A DNA stretch of 64,000 nt from Asticcacaulis sp. MM231. Lineage in GTDB: Bacteria > Pseudomonadota > Alphaproteobacteria > Caulobacterales > Caulobacteraceae. A model generated the notes under the pieces. The model saw only the letters and a list, made by a program, of their open reading frames with translations. It ran no database searches and was not told the origin of the DNA. Positions within the stretch are counted from its first letter, which is position 1; every line of letters starts with the position of its first letter. The position numbers were made by a program, and so were the translations under genes. Location: NCBI RefSeq assembly GCF_964186625.1, contig NZ_OZ075108.1, forward strand, positions 930,001 through 994,000. Reading direction: 5' to 3'. Positions 11,362 through 19,115 of the stretch are shown here, in pieces.

Positions 11362-12111
11362 ATGATCGAACAGCCATCACCCAATTTCAATGAACGCAAG
11401 GGCCCGCCGGACATGGTGGTGCTGCACTATACCGGCATGACGAGCGGGCCTGAGGCCATCGCCCGTCTGTGCGATCCCGAAGCGAAGGTTTCGGCGCATT
11501 ACGCGGTCGAAGAGGATGGCTCGATCTACAGGCTGGTGGCCGAAGAACGGCGCGCCTGGCATGCCGGCGTCGGCTTCTGGAAGGACGAGACCGATATCAA
11601 CGGCGCCTCCATCGGCATCGAGATCGTCAATCCCGGCCATGAGTTCGGCTATCGTGACTTTCCGCAAACACAGATCGATGCGGTCATCGGCCTGCTCGAT
11701 GGCATCCGCGAGCGCTGGGATATTCCCGACTGGCGTATCCTTGGTCATTCCGACGTCGCGCCGGCGCGTAAAGCTGATCCGGGTGAGCGCTTCCCGTGGC
11801 AGGTGCTGGCCGAGCACGGCCATGGCCTGTGGGTGACGCCGGATATGCCGCCCGAGGGCGCGATGGGGCCGCCTCTGGGAATGGGCGAAACCGGACTGGG
11901 CGTTTTCTCGCTACAATCAGCGCTCGGCAAGCTGGGCTATAATATTCTGGCCGGAGGACCTTATGACGTCGAGACCGCCACCATCGTCACAGCCTTCCAG
12001 CGCCACTGGCTGCCCGAACAGATCGGCACAGATCTCGAAGGCCGTGCCGACGCCAAACTGCGCGTGACGTTGATGGCGCTGCTGCGCCATATGACCTTGC
12101 TGGATGTCTGA
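11362..12111 (+). CDS. N-acetylmuramoyl-L-alanine amidase (AmiD type, Amidase_2 plus peptidoglycan-binding domain)
   Basis: 249 residues. The Amidase_2 domain carries the zinc ligands His22 (VVLHYTG), His129 (LGHSD) and Asp139 (KADPG); this family cuts the lactyl amide between MurNAc and the stem peptide. A C-terminal peptidoglycan-binding module (LQSALGKLGYNI, TIVTAFQRHWLP) follows around residues 180-220. No obvious signal peptide, so it may work in muropeptide recycling. Its stop overlaps the L,D-transpeptidase start by one base. Confidence 0.92.
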   Translation: MIEQPSPNFNERKGPPDMVVLHYTGMTSGPEAIARLCDPEAKVSAHYAVEEDGSIYRLVAEERRAWHAGVGFWKDETDINGASIGIEIVNPGHEFGYRDFPQTQIDAVIGLLDGIRERWDIPDWRILGHSDVAPARKADPGERFPWQVLAEHGHGLWVTPDMPPEGAMGPPLGMGETGLGVFSLQSALGKLGYNILAGGPYDVETATIVTAFQRHWLPEQIGTDLEGRADAKLRVTLMALLRHMTLLDV

Positions 12112-12575
12112 TGTTTAGCAAGCGGCAGATTCTGGCATTGCCGGCGGCGTGGTTGCTCCTTGCGGGACAAGCGCAGGCTCAGACTCAGCCTCAGACGGTT
12201 GCCCGCATTGTCGTGTGGAAATCGGAGCGTCGCATGGTGGCCTATGATGCTGCCGGGCGCGCGCTCAAAACTTTCCATATTGCCCTGGGACCAAGCCCCA
12301 GGGGGCACAAATCGGAAGAGGGCGATGGCAGGACGCCAGAGGGCCTTTATCGGATATCCGGCCGCAACAAGACCAGTGCCTATCATTTGTCCTTAAGGGT
12401 TTCCTATCCCAATGCGGCGGATCGTGCTCAGGCGAAGGCGCGTGGCGTTTCGCCCGGCGGTGATATCTTTATTCATGACCAGCCAAACGGCGCCTTGCCG
12501 GGCAAGCTCAAAATCCCCTATGACTGGACCGCCGGCTGCATCGCTATCAGCAATGCCGAGATTGAGGCCTTATGA
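12111..12575 (+). CDS. L,D-transpeptidase (YkuD family), truncated by a premature TGA
   Basis: 154 residues with signal peptide (LPAAWLLLAGQAQAQ). The YkuD catalytic site is intact: His122 (IHDQ) and Cys143 in DWTAGCIAIS. Such enzymes make 3-3 peptidoglycan crosslinks or attach proteins to the wall. The frame stops at TGA 12573-12575, but continues in the same frame through AMVANGTPIEIKP to a TGA at 12615-12617, which is the normal C-terminal strand of this family. A single TGG-to-TGA change at a Trp codon explains it. The truncated protein may be unstable. Confidence 0.85.
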   Translation: MFSKRQILALPAAWLLLAGQAQAQTQPQTVARIVVWKSERRMVAYDAAGRALKTFHIALGPSPRGHKSEEGDGRTPEGLYRISGRNKTSAYHLSLRVSYPNAADRAQAKARGVSPGGDIFIHDQPNGALPGKLKIPYDWTAGCIAISNAEIEAL

Positions 12576-12627
12576 GCGATGGTGGCCAACGGTACGCCTA
12601 TCGAGATCAAGCCATGAGGACAAGATT

Positions 12628-12987
12628 ATGACCGGACAACGTATCATTCTGGCGATCGCCGGCCTGTGGGGCCTGACCGGCGTGATCATGCTGGCGGCCG
12701 GCTCGCATCCGCCCCAGACCGGCAATCTGGCCGTCGGCGGGCAGTTTCTGTTGTTTCACGCTGCGGCGGTGGTTGGCCTTTTGAGCACTGTCCTGATCAC
12801 CGGTTGGCGGCGCGCCCTGCCTTTGGCCCTGCTCCTGACCGGTAGCGGCGTCTTCGCGCTCGAAATCCTGATCCATTCCCTTGCTGGTGTCGTCATTCCC
12901 GGTCTGGCACCGATCGGCGGCACGATCGCCATTCTGGGCTGGTTGGCGGTGGTGATTGGTGCGCTGGTTGAGCCCGCCAAAACGTAG
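12628..12987 (+). CDS. DUF423 family small membrane protein
   Basis: 119 residues with four predicted transmembrane helices, a QFLLFHAAAVVGL segment and the C-terminal PIGGTIAILGW motif, which match the DUF423/YgdD family. Function unknown. The ATG at 12628 has GAGG at 12616-12619 as a ribosome-binding site, which overlaps the distal stop of the neighbouring L,D-transpeptidase frame. Confidence 0.85.
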   Translation: MTGQRIILAIAGLWGLTGVIMLAAGSHPPQTGNLAVGGQFLLFHAAAVVGLLSTVLITGWRRALPLALLLTGSGVFALEILIHSLAGVVIPGLAPIGGTIAILGWLAVVIGALVEPAKT

Positions 12988-13089
12988 TTTAGGCAAGCAC
13001 CACCCTGCGCCCGAGCTTTTGCGAGGTATCTTCAATACTTGGAGTGACACATCTCAAGCTTGATTTCCTGGATATTTACGCGCAAAAGG

Positions 13090-13485
<396 letters not shown>

Positions 13486-13508
13486 GCCTTAAAAGCCCAT
13501 CCCCAACC

Positions 13509-13523
13509 TTAAGATCGCATTAA
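13509..13523. promoter_or_regulatory. candidate CtrA box (TTAA-N7-TTAA) beside rnpB
   Basis: Perfect TTAA-N7-TTAA about 25 bp after the 3' end of rnpB. In an uninterrupted chromosome it could belong to the next downstream promoter, possibly mraZ; the insertion has moved that gene about 44.7 kb away. Confidence 0.45.
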
Positions 13524-13851
13524 GCCTACGGGCTTACAACCTTTGGTGTCTCATCGCCACGGGGACGTCATGTGCGTCTGCCTGAACAGTTGTGGCGTAA
13601 CCTATGTCCAGTGCCCCCAGTAGCGTAGAGTTGTAAGGGGACAGGACTGATTAAAGTGCCATTTGGTGTGGGATAATCCGAGATCAGACGGGATATCGCG
13701 GGACGGGCCGTTGTAAAAATTGGGTTTTTGGCAAGATGCGTCCTGGCGGGGCGATCAAAATCAATGTCTAAAGTCGCGGGCCGTTTAGACATGGTTTGCG
13801 GCGCATGGGGCGCATTTGAGCGGGTTTGGCCTGATCTGGCGGAGGATCGTC

Positions 13852-13899
13852 TTAGGCGCGCTTTAAAAGGCCCTTAGAACGCGCCTTAGCCCGCCTTAA
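13852..13899 (+). repeat. phased TTAR array, left flank
   Basis: TTAG/TTAA tetranucleotides start at 13852, 13863, 13874, 13886 and 13896, spacings 11, 11, 12 and 10 bp, i.e. close to one per helical turn on one DNA face. The spacing TTAA-N7-TTAA is that of a CtrA box. A matching six-unit array occurs on the far side of the insertion at 57858. Confidence 0.6.
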
Positions 13900-14049
13900 T
13901 AAGGGTTCCATGGGGCGGGTTGTTTATGGGGCGGGCGGTTCATCGCCTCGGCGCCGGCCGAGCCGGGCTCGCCTTCATCATGCGGAACTGACCTTTAGGT
14001 CTGGTCAGTTTGAATTTTTCTGGTCAGTTTCATAAAGCCAATAAAAACA

Positions 14050-14080
14050 AAGCCCCGCTGACGGATCGCCAGCGGGGCTT
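14050..14080 (-). terminator. terminator for the leftward cargo genes
   Basis: Perfect 11-bp stem AAGCCCCGCTG / CAGCGGGGCTT around a 9-base loop. Read on the minus strand it is followed by TGTTTTTATT, so it terminates transcription of the leftward genes ending at 14124. Confidence 0.85.
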
Positions 14081-14110
14081 GTTGTATCTGACCAGATCGA
14101 ACTGACCGGA
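14068..14110 (+). repeat. 43-bp direct repeat, copy 1
   Basis: 40 of 43 bases match the copy at 14694-14736. Both copies contain AACTGACC/TCTGACC octamers. They flank the lipoprotein gene, each copy lying just beyond the 3' end of a leftward gene. Confidence 0.9.
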
Positions 14111-14123
14111 AAAATTTCGCAGC

Positions 14124-14678
14124 CTATTGACCGGCCAATTGACAGAAGTGCGGTGCTTCCGCGCCCCTCTCGGAACAGAACTCCGCTGCTTTTTGATGGC
14201 CAAGTTGTGTTAGGCGCACTTCAGTGACGTATTCGACCGCCGCCGCGAAGTTCATGCTTTTATCATCGCCTTTTCGAAGCGCCTGACCATCGACATCCAA
14301 CTCGCCCAAATCCTTATTGTCGCCGTCAAAAAAACGGAACGTAATTTTTTTCACTTTTACGAACTGTGTTTTGTCATACTTCATGGCGGTGGAAACCCAT
14401 CGTATTGTCGTTGCCGCCTCCTTGATGCCGCCCAGATCGCCTGGAATCATGTCGACCAAAACAAAGCCCCTAGATCCATCAACAGACACGAGCTCAATTC
14501 TTCTATCCATTGTTCTGTAAAAGCTGGCGTCAATCGTCGCTCCAGGTACTTCGACTGAAGGCAAGGGGGACTGTGAAGAATATGAAGCAGCAGCGCTTGA
14601 AAAGGGCTCTTCCGCTTGCTGTTGAGGTGAGCAGCCAGCCAAAATTGAAGCAAGAGCTAAACAAAAAAATCTCTTCAT
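14124..14678 (-). CDS. putative lipoprotein (prophage-flank cargo)
   Basis: 184 residues. A type II signal peptide with lipobox ASILAGC predicts a lipid-anchored protein, followed by a Ser/Gln/Pro linker and a soluble domain. The start at 14678 is chosen because GGAGG lies directly upstream. The gene sits between two 43-bp direct repeats and next to a terminator, and is AT-richer than the host genes. Family unknown; an envelope-modifying phage cargo gene is possible but not shown. Confidence 0.72.
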   Translation of the reverse strand: MKRFFCLALASILAGCSPQQQAEEPFSSAAASYSSQSPLPSVEVPGATIDASFYRTMDRRIELVSVDGSRGFVLVDMIPGDLGGIKEAATTIRWVSTAMKYDKTQFVKVKKITFRFFDGDNKDLGELDVDGQALRKGDDKSMNFAAAVEYVTEVRLTQLGHQKAAEFCSERGAEAPHFCQLAGQ

Positions 14679-14693
14679 AGGTCCTCCCATTTC

Positions 14694-14736
14694 GCCAGCG
14701 TGGCTTGTTGTAACTGACCAAATCGAACTGACCGGA
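14694..14736 (+). repeat. 43-bp direct repeat, copy 2
   Basis: Second copy of the repeat at 14068-14110 (three mismatches, 626 bp apart). It ends directly at the stop codon of the DUF4352 gene. Recombination between copies would delete exactly the lipoprotein gene. Confidence 0.9.
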
Positions 14737-15522
14737 TTATTGCAGGCTGATCTTCGTGCCATCCTCTGTCACGGCATACCAGGTGGCCGGATTGAATTTT
14801 GTCTTTGAGACCTCGAAGACATCGGCATCGAGCACCGATATGTCTGGATTGAGGTCGCTCATCATCTTCCGGTTCAGATCGACCTCTGACGCATAGCTGG
14901 CAGACTTGCCGCTATCCGGATTGTATTCTGTGCCGGCCTCGTCGATCAGTTTTAAACGAGGCTGCTCGAAGCTTTTGATCGGCTTGGCGCTGATGTTCTT
15001 AATCTTGTATTCAACCACAACCAGAACACCGCCCTCGGCGGCGCTTTCCTGAAGATACTGGTTGTCGCCACCAACCGTCTCGCGGATTAGCGCCTTAGTG
15101 ACCGTTACCTCGACGTTTTTTGTGATGGCGGTTTTGCCAATAACCGGGGCGGTGTCAGCCGCAGGAACATTTGATACTGCCTGCTGCGCATCGGGTGTTG
15201 TGCTTGGTGACATCGCGCCAATCGCGGCCAGGACGACGAGGACACCAATGCCTCCCAATATAAAGGGCATTGCGCTTTTCTTCTTTGGGGCGGAGGCCAG
15301 CAATGCCTTCACCTTTGCGGCATCATCAGCGCTGATCTGTATAGAGCTGTTAGGCAGGGCCTCCAGATAGTCGCCGAGTTCGGGGCTATTGCGGACGGCG
15401 ACCAGGGTAAAGTTGTGAGTGCCTGTGTCAGTGGTGACAACCACCTTCATTGGGGCCTTTGTGCCGTCGATAACGACGCTATGGCCCTTCAGTGTAGTCA
15501 GTCTCAGAATATTGTCAGTCAT
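14737..15522 (-). CDS. membrane-anchored DUF4352 domain protein
   Basis: 261 residues. A cytoplasmic N-terminal part of about 90 residues, a single transmembrane helix (MPFILGGIGVLVVLAAIGAM) and an extracytoplasmic Ig-like DUF4352 domain (VLVVVEYKIKNISAKPI ... LIDEAGTEYNP). The start at 15522 has a strong AGGAGG upstream; a longer frame to 15681 lacks one. It may be co-transcribed with the lipoprotein gene. Function unknown. Confidence 0.78.
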   Translation of the reverse strand: MTDNILRLTTLKGHSVVIDGTKAPMKVVVTTDTGTHNFTLVAVRNSPELGDYLEALPNSSIQISADDAAKVKALLASAPKKKSAMPFILGGIGVLVVLAAIGAMSPSTTPDAQQAVSNVPAADTAPVIGKTAITKNVEVTVTKALIRETVGGDNQYLQESAAEGGVLVVVEYKIKNISAKPIKSFEQPRLKLIDEAGTEYNPDSGKSASYASEVDLNRKMMSDLNPDISVLDADVFEVSKTKFNPATWYAVTEDGTKISLQ

Positions 15523-15581
15523 GAAGTCCCCTCCTAAAAAATTCTCGCCATGATAGCGGTTAAGTTTAATTACACAACTCT

Positions 15582-15624
15582 GTTGACACGCCTCATTTAA
15601 TGGGAACAAATAGGGAACATTAGG
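15582..15624 (+). promoter_or_regulatory. possible promoter and 11-bp tandem GGGAACA repeat
   Basis: A perfect -35-like TTGACA at 15582-15587 is followed by two GGGAACA copies at 15602 and 15613, exactly 11 bp apart. This lies upstream of the small zinc-ribbon gene at 15648. The -10 element is weak (ACAAAT), so an activator may be needed. Confidence 0.35.
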
Positions 15625-15647
15625 CGTTACTAGCTGGGAGTGCATCA

Positions 15648-15926
15648 ATGAGTAATGTGTCGAAATTCGTGTGCAACACATTGGAAAATAAAGGAACTGC
15701 TAAAAAAGAAGTCGGGTACTATTTACCGCTAAGACGAATGGCGGACCATGTTCTCATCATCGGGACCTGTGGCGACTGTGGGACAGAGCGTACGCAATCG
15801 GTGGGATGCTTTTTGAAGGCGGATGTTAGTCCGCTTGCGACCGTAGACACCTTAGACAAGACCGAAAAATGCAAGCGGATGGGCTGTGGCGGCGATATGA
15901 GGTTCCGAATTGATATGGGAGAGTAA
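15648..15926 (+). CDS. small zinc-ribbon-like protein
   Basis: 92 residues with two cysteine pairs, CGDC (in GTCGDCGTER) and C-x5-C (in KCKRMGCGGDMRF), which could bind one zinc ion. The start could also be a later Met (MADHV). Divergent from the DUF4352 gene and convergent with the repressor gene. No family assigned. Confidence 0.6.
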   Translation: MSNVSKFVCNTLENKGTAKKEVGYYLPLRRMADHVLIIGTCGDCGTERTQSVGCFLKADVSPLATVDTLDKTEKCKRMGCGGDMRFRIDMGE

Positions 15927-15944
15927 GCCGCCCTGGGCGTGGTG

Positions 15945-16670
15945 TCAGAGTGTGGTGCCCGCCCAAATAGCCTTACCGATGATCTCGAAATGTTCGAAGT
16001 CATCATGCTCAATCCGCTCTGGTGGGTAGATCGGGTTTTCAGAGATCATCTCGATCCCTTTCCAGCCGACCGGCCGTAAGCGTTTGATGCGCAAAGTTTC
16101 GCCGAGGCGGAACGCAAATATACCCTCCCTTATTCGAGTGTCGCTACCGTCGATCAGTACCGGTGCGCCATCTGACATAAGCGGTTCCATGGAATCGCCA
16201 TCGCAATTAGCGACAAAAAGACCTTCGACATTTGTTCGACCAAGACGGCCGAGCAGCTCTTTATCGAATAGCATCTGGCCGCGAACCATCGTCTCGGAAT
16301 TCCAAGCGCCAGCGCCAGCCGCTAGTCGGATATTGAGGACAGGAACGGACAAGATATCCGAGATTTCTTGTCCACTTTCCTTCTTTTCGCCTCGGCCTAG
16401 CACAAGCCACTGCGGGCGGACGCCCAACGCATCCGACAACTCAACCACCAATTCGGCCGACGGCATGAAATTGCCCCTCACGTAATCCGATATTTTGGAG
16501 GTTGCGATGCGAGATTTGGCGGATAATTCCGCCTGCGACATATTATTTTCCTGAATTAAATCAAATAGTCGAGCGCCAAATTCCCTTTTTAGGGTCTTCG
16601 CATCTTTACTGTCCGATGTTTTCGTGTTCTGATCCGAGTTATCGGATTTAATAACATGATTGTCGGTCAT
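15945..16670 (-). CDS. prophage repressor (HTH plus S24 peptidase-like, CI/LexA type)
   Basis: 241 residues. The N-terminal HTH_3 domain (LFDLIQENNMSQAELSAKSRIATSKISDYVRG) binds operators. The C-terminal S24 domain has the Ser160 (GDSMEPL) and Lys196 (LRIKRL) dyad and an Ala-Gly region near residues 118-122, as in self-cleaving repressors, so the phage may be inducible by DNA damage. ATG 16670 directly abuts the ATG of the divergent Ner-like gene; 16688 is an alternative start. Position and direction match Mu c. Confidence 0.88.
   Translation of the reverse strand: MTDNHVIKSDNSDQNTKTSDSKDAKTLKREFGARLFDLIQENNMSQAELSAKSRIATSKISDYVRGNFMPSAELVVELSDALGVRPQWLVLGRGEKKESGQEISDILSVPVLNIRLAAGAGAWNSETMVRGQMLFDKELLGRLGRTNVEGLFVANCDGDSMEPLMSDGAPVLIDGSDTRIREGIFAFRLGETLRIKRLRPVGWKGIEMISENPIYPPERIEHDDFEHFEIIGKAIWAGTTL
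16633..16646. promoter_or_regulatory. candidate phage operator 1 (TCCGA-N4-TCGGA)
   Basis: Inverted repeat TCCGA GTTA TCGGA, extendable to 16 bp, located 25 bp before the Ner-like start and inside the repressor's 5' coding end. A second copy is at 16908. Probably a site for the repressor or Ner; inference from symmetry and position. Confidence 0.5.
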
Positions 16671-16952
16671 ATGGCGCGCATCCCGCATCCTGAAGAGATC
16701 AAAGCGTTACTGCGTATCGCAGAAACCAATATGACGGCGTTCGAAAAGCGGTACGACTTGCCACGTGGTTCTACATTCGATGTGTTGAGGGGGCGCACGA
16801 CGACAGGGCGCACTATTGAAGCTCTCGCATCAGCCGTGGGCATTGATGTCAGTATCATTGTAAAATCCGTGAAGCGGGCCAATCGGCTGAGTTTGTCTAA
16901 CTATACGTCCGAAAAATCGGATTCGCACCGTCTAAATGAGGGGGCGAAATAG
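16671..16952 (+). CDS. Ner-like DNA-binding protein
   Basis: 93 residues. The first 60 form a helix-turn-helix of the Ner/Nlp type (HPEEIKALLRI, NMTAFEKRYDLPRGSTFDVLRGRT), which in Mu shuts down early and repressor transcription. First gene of the rightward early operon, facing the repressor. ATG 16656 is an alternative start adding five residues. Confidence 0.72.
   Translation: MARIPHPEEIKALLRIAETNMTAFEKRYDLPRGSTFDVLRGRTTTGRTIEALASAVGIDVSIIVKSVKRANRLSLSNYTSEKSDSHRLNEGAK
16908..16921. promoter_or_regulatory. candidate phage operator 2 (TCCGA-N4-TCGGA)
   Basis: Inverted repeat TCCGA AAAA TCGGA near the 3' end of the Ner-like gene, identical arms and spacing to operator 1, about 275 bp apart. 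Lies about 35 bp before the ParB-like gene. Confidence 0.45.
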
Positions 16953-16954
16953 AC

Positions 16955-17983
16955 ATGACTTCTCTCAATAAAATTGCGCCTGACCTTTCTCCAAAAGCTG
17001 AAATTATCGAGATGTTGGCGATCGCCGACATTGATCATTCTGAGCGCCTGCGTCCTTCCGATCCAGATTGGGTTCAAGGTATTGCAGCATCGTATGCTGT
17101 GGATGGTCAGCTTCAAGCGATTGAGGTTTGCAGGCTGGTCAATCAAAAGAGCGGTAAGCCTTACAAGCTGGGCTTCGGAGGCCATCGTATTGACGCTGCC
17201 ATCTTGGCTGGCTGGACGCATATTGCCTGTGTCGTTCGCTCAGCCAATGCATTAGAGCGCCGTAGCCGCGAGGTCGCCGAAAACTTCTTTCGTGCGAAAC
17301 TTAGTCCACTCGACGAGGCGCGCTTTGTTCAGGAACTAATCAAAACTGAAAAGCTTCGTCTTGGCATCCTGGATGATCAGGATGGTCGCGTGGCAAATGC
17401 GCGTGACGGCAAGAATGCTAAGAAAAAACAGTTAGATGATGATCTGTGCATCGTGCACAAATCATATGGTCTTCAAGAAATCATCGCCGGACGATTAGGT
17501 CTGCACCGCAGTTCTGTTTCTCGTCACCTGAGTGTGGCGGGCCTGCCTGCCTCCCTTACAGAGCGCGTGCGCAAGCTCCCGATCGGCACGAATGCAGCAG
17601 CACTCCGCGCACTCGCCAAAATGGAGCCGTCGGACCAGATCAGGGCGGTAACCTTAATGGAGGGTGGCGCCAAGGACATCAACGCCGCGCAGGCGATGAT
17701 GCGCGGGGCCCCGGTGATCGACGCCGCCAAGAAGCGCCTGAAGACTTTCCAGGACACCTTCAACCGCATGGGCCGCGCCGAGCAAATGGAGGCCCTGCGG
17801 GTGCTTTCCAACGTGCTGCCCAAGGGCGTCGATCTTTATTTCTACAAGAACCTAGATGAGCGGTTTGCCAAGGAAAGTGCCTTGATCGCCTCCGACAAGC
17901 CCGCCGCCGTCGCGGCCCCGGTCACTGACCGGCCGACCAATGTGGTCGATCTCGAAGACATCATCAGAGGAGCTGCCGAATGA
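16955..17983 (+). CDS. ParB/Spo0J-like DNA-binding protein
   Basis: 342 residues. An N-terminal ParB nuclease-like fold (LRPSDPDWVQGIAASYAVDGQLQAIEV, FGGHRIDAAILAGW) is followed by a KorB-type helix-turn-helix (LQEIIAGRLGLHRSSVSRHLSVAGLP, residues about 170-200). Related ParB-like proteins occur in the early region of some Mu-like phages. No ParA partner is visible, so it may act as a regulator or spread on phage DNA rather than partition it. Confidence 0.8.
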   Translation: MTSLNKIAPDLSPKAEIIEMLAIADIDHSERLRPSDPDWVQGIAASYAVDGQLQAIEVCRLVNQKSGKPYKLGFGGHRIDAAILAGWTHIACVVRSANALERRSREVAENFFRAKLSPLDEARFVQELIKTEKLRLGILDDQDGRVANARDGKNAKKKQLDDDLCIVHKSYGLQEIIAGRLGLHRSSVSRHLSVAGLPASLTERVRKLPIGTNAAALRALAKMEPSDQIRAVTLMEGGAKDINAAQAMMRGAPVIDAAKKRLKTFQDTFNRMGRAEQMEALRVLSNVLPKGVDLYFYKNLDERFAKESALIASDKPAAVAAPVTDRPTNVVDLEDIIRGAAE

Positions 17984-18069
17984 CCCGTGACCAGCGTACT
18001 GATACCCTTTGCCAGCTTGTTATCTTCGTCGGCCTGTTTATCGGCCTTGTCGTGGCGGTAGTCGTATGA
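17980..18069 (+). CDS. 29-residue transmembrane microprotein
   Basis: ATG overlaps the ParB-like stop (ATGA) and its TGA overlaps the methyltransferase ATG, so translation is coupled on both sides. After a polar start (MTRDQRTDTLCQ) it is one hydrophobic helix, LVIFVGLFIGLVVAVVV. The exact tiling argues that it is translated. Function unknown. Confidence 0.55.
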   Translation: MTRDQRTDTLCQLVIFVGLFIGLVVAVVV

Positions 18070-19115
18070 CCAGCCGTGAAACGCCGACGCTAACCCAAGC
18101 GGACCCGCTCTGGGACGCGTTCAAGGCGGATTATTTCAGACCTGGCGCACCGACTTTCGCCGCGTGCTACGCCCGCCTTGAGGCGATGGCAGAGAGCAAC
18201 GGCATGGTCGCGCCATCAAAGGAAACCCTGCGCCGCCGCCTACAGCTCCATCTTGAGATGCGTATGGGGGCAGAGCGCAGCCAAGCAATGCCTGACCTCG
18301 CGCGCCTGGCTGAATATCAGCAGCGCGATCTGGAATTGGACGGTATCGAGGTGAAATATCCCAAGCCGGGCAGCCTCCTGACGGGGCGCCACAACCTCCA
18401 TACACAGCAGGGTAAGAACCGCTTCAAAAAGGAAACGGATCAGCTCGTGCTCGTCGAAATGACGCCGGAAGAAAAGGCGTTGCGCGCCCTTTACAAGAAG
18501 CTGAATTACTTCCCCACGCCGCCCTGGGCGACGCGGGCGCTGATCACAACATTGCCGGACGATCTCTTTGCCGACGTTGTTGGCGAAGTGTTTGCTCTCG
18601 ATCCATGTGCCGGACGTTGCCATATGGTCGATGTGGTGCGCGAGTTTGGTTTCAATGTTACCGCTTCAGACATTCATGATCATGGCATGGGCTATGCGGT
18701 TCAGGATTTCCTGACAGCCGAGTATCCAGCCGACGCCGACGTTTTACCCTTTGATGCGGTGTTCATGAACCCGCCGTTCTCGCTTGACGAAGATCGCCCT
18801 GGCGAACCCACCATCGCGGACAAGTTCATTGCTAAGGCTTTGACCCTTGCAAACGACGTGTTTGTGTTTGGCCGCCTTGCCTTCCTGACACCCGCCATAA
18901 GGTACGAATTGATGCGTGACCATCTGGAGGCGATGTATGTCTTTTGTGAGCGCGTGCCAATCGCGCTCGGTCGCATCAGCAAGAAGTCCGGTGCCACGGA
19001 TTACGCCTGGTACCATTTCAAACGCGACGCCGACCCCCTAAGCCACCCGGCCACTATCCTCATTCCGCCAGGTACACGCGACCGGCTGACACGCCACGGG
19101 GATGATCGTTCATAA
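18066..19115 (+). CDS. N6-adenine DNA methyltransferase fused to a transposase-like DNA-binding domain
   Basis: 349 residues. The C-terminal two thirds is an adenine methyltransferase: SAM-binding FALDPCAGRCHMVDV (about 176-190), SDIHDHG, and catalytic NPPF (235-238). Residues 11-60 align without gaps to residues 191-241 of this phage's MuA (24 of about 50 identical, including APT-x-A-x-CYARLE and TL-x-RRL). The enzyme thus carries the same DNA-binding module as the transposase and may methylate transposase-related sites. No restriction enzyme is nearby. Confidence 0.82.
   Translation: MTSRETPTLTQADPLWDAFKADYFRPGAPTFAACYARLEAMAESNGMVAPSKETLRRRLQLHLEMRMGAERSQAMPDLARLAEYQQRDLELDGIEVKYPKPGSLLTGRHNLHTQQGKNRFKKETDQLVLVEMTPEEKALRALYKKLNYFPTPPWATRALITTLPDDLFADVVGEVFALDPCAGRCHMVDVVREFGFNVTASDIHDHGMGYAVQDFLTAEYPADADVLPFDAVFMNPPFSLDEDRPGEPTIADKFIAKALTLANDVFVFGRLAFLTPAIRYELMRDHLEAMYVFCERVPIALGRISKKSGATDYAWYHFKRDADPLSHPATILIPPGTRDRLTRHGDDRS

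Larger units (their letters stand above)
13486..14049. other. non-coding junction between rnpB and the prophage
   Basis: No convincing gene here. A 74-codon leftward frame at 13568-13792 has no recognisable content. The stretch holds a CtrA-type box, a phased TTAR array at 13852-13899, and from 13986 on several GGTCAGTT/AACTGACC octamers. The host-phage boundary probably lies inside it; I could not fix it to the base. Confidence 0.6.

Noticed and set aside
13568..13792. 74-codon leftward frame in the rnpB-prophage gap
   Set aside because: No recognisable motif, no ribosome-binding site noted, low-complexity composition.
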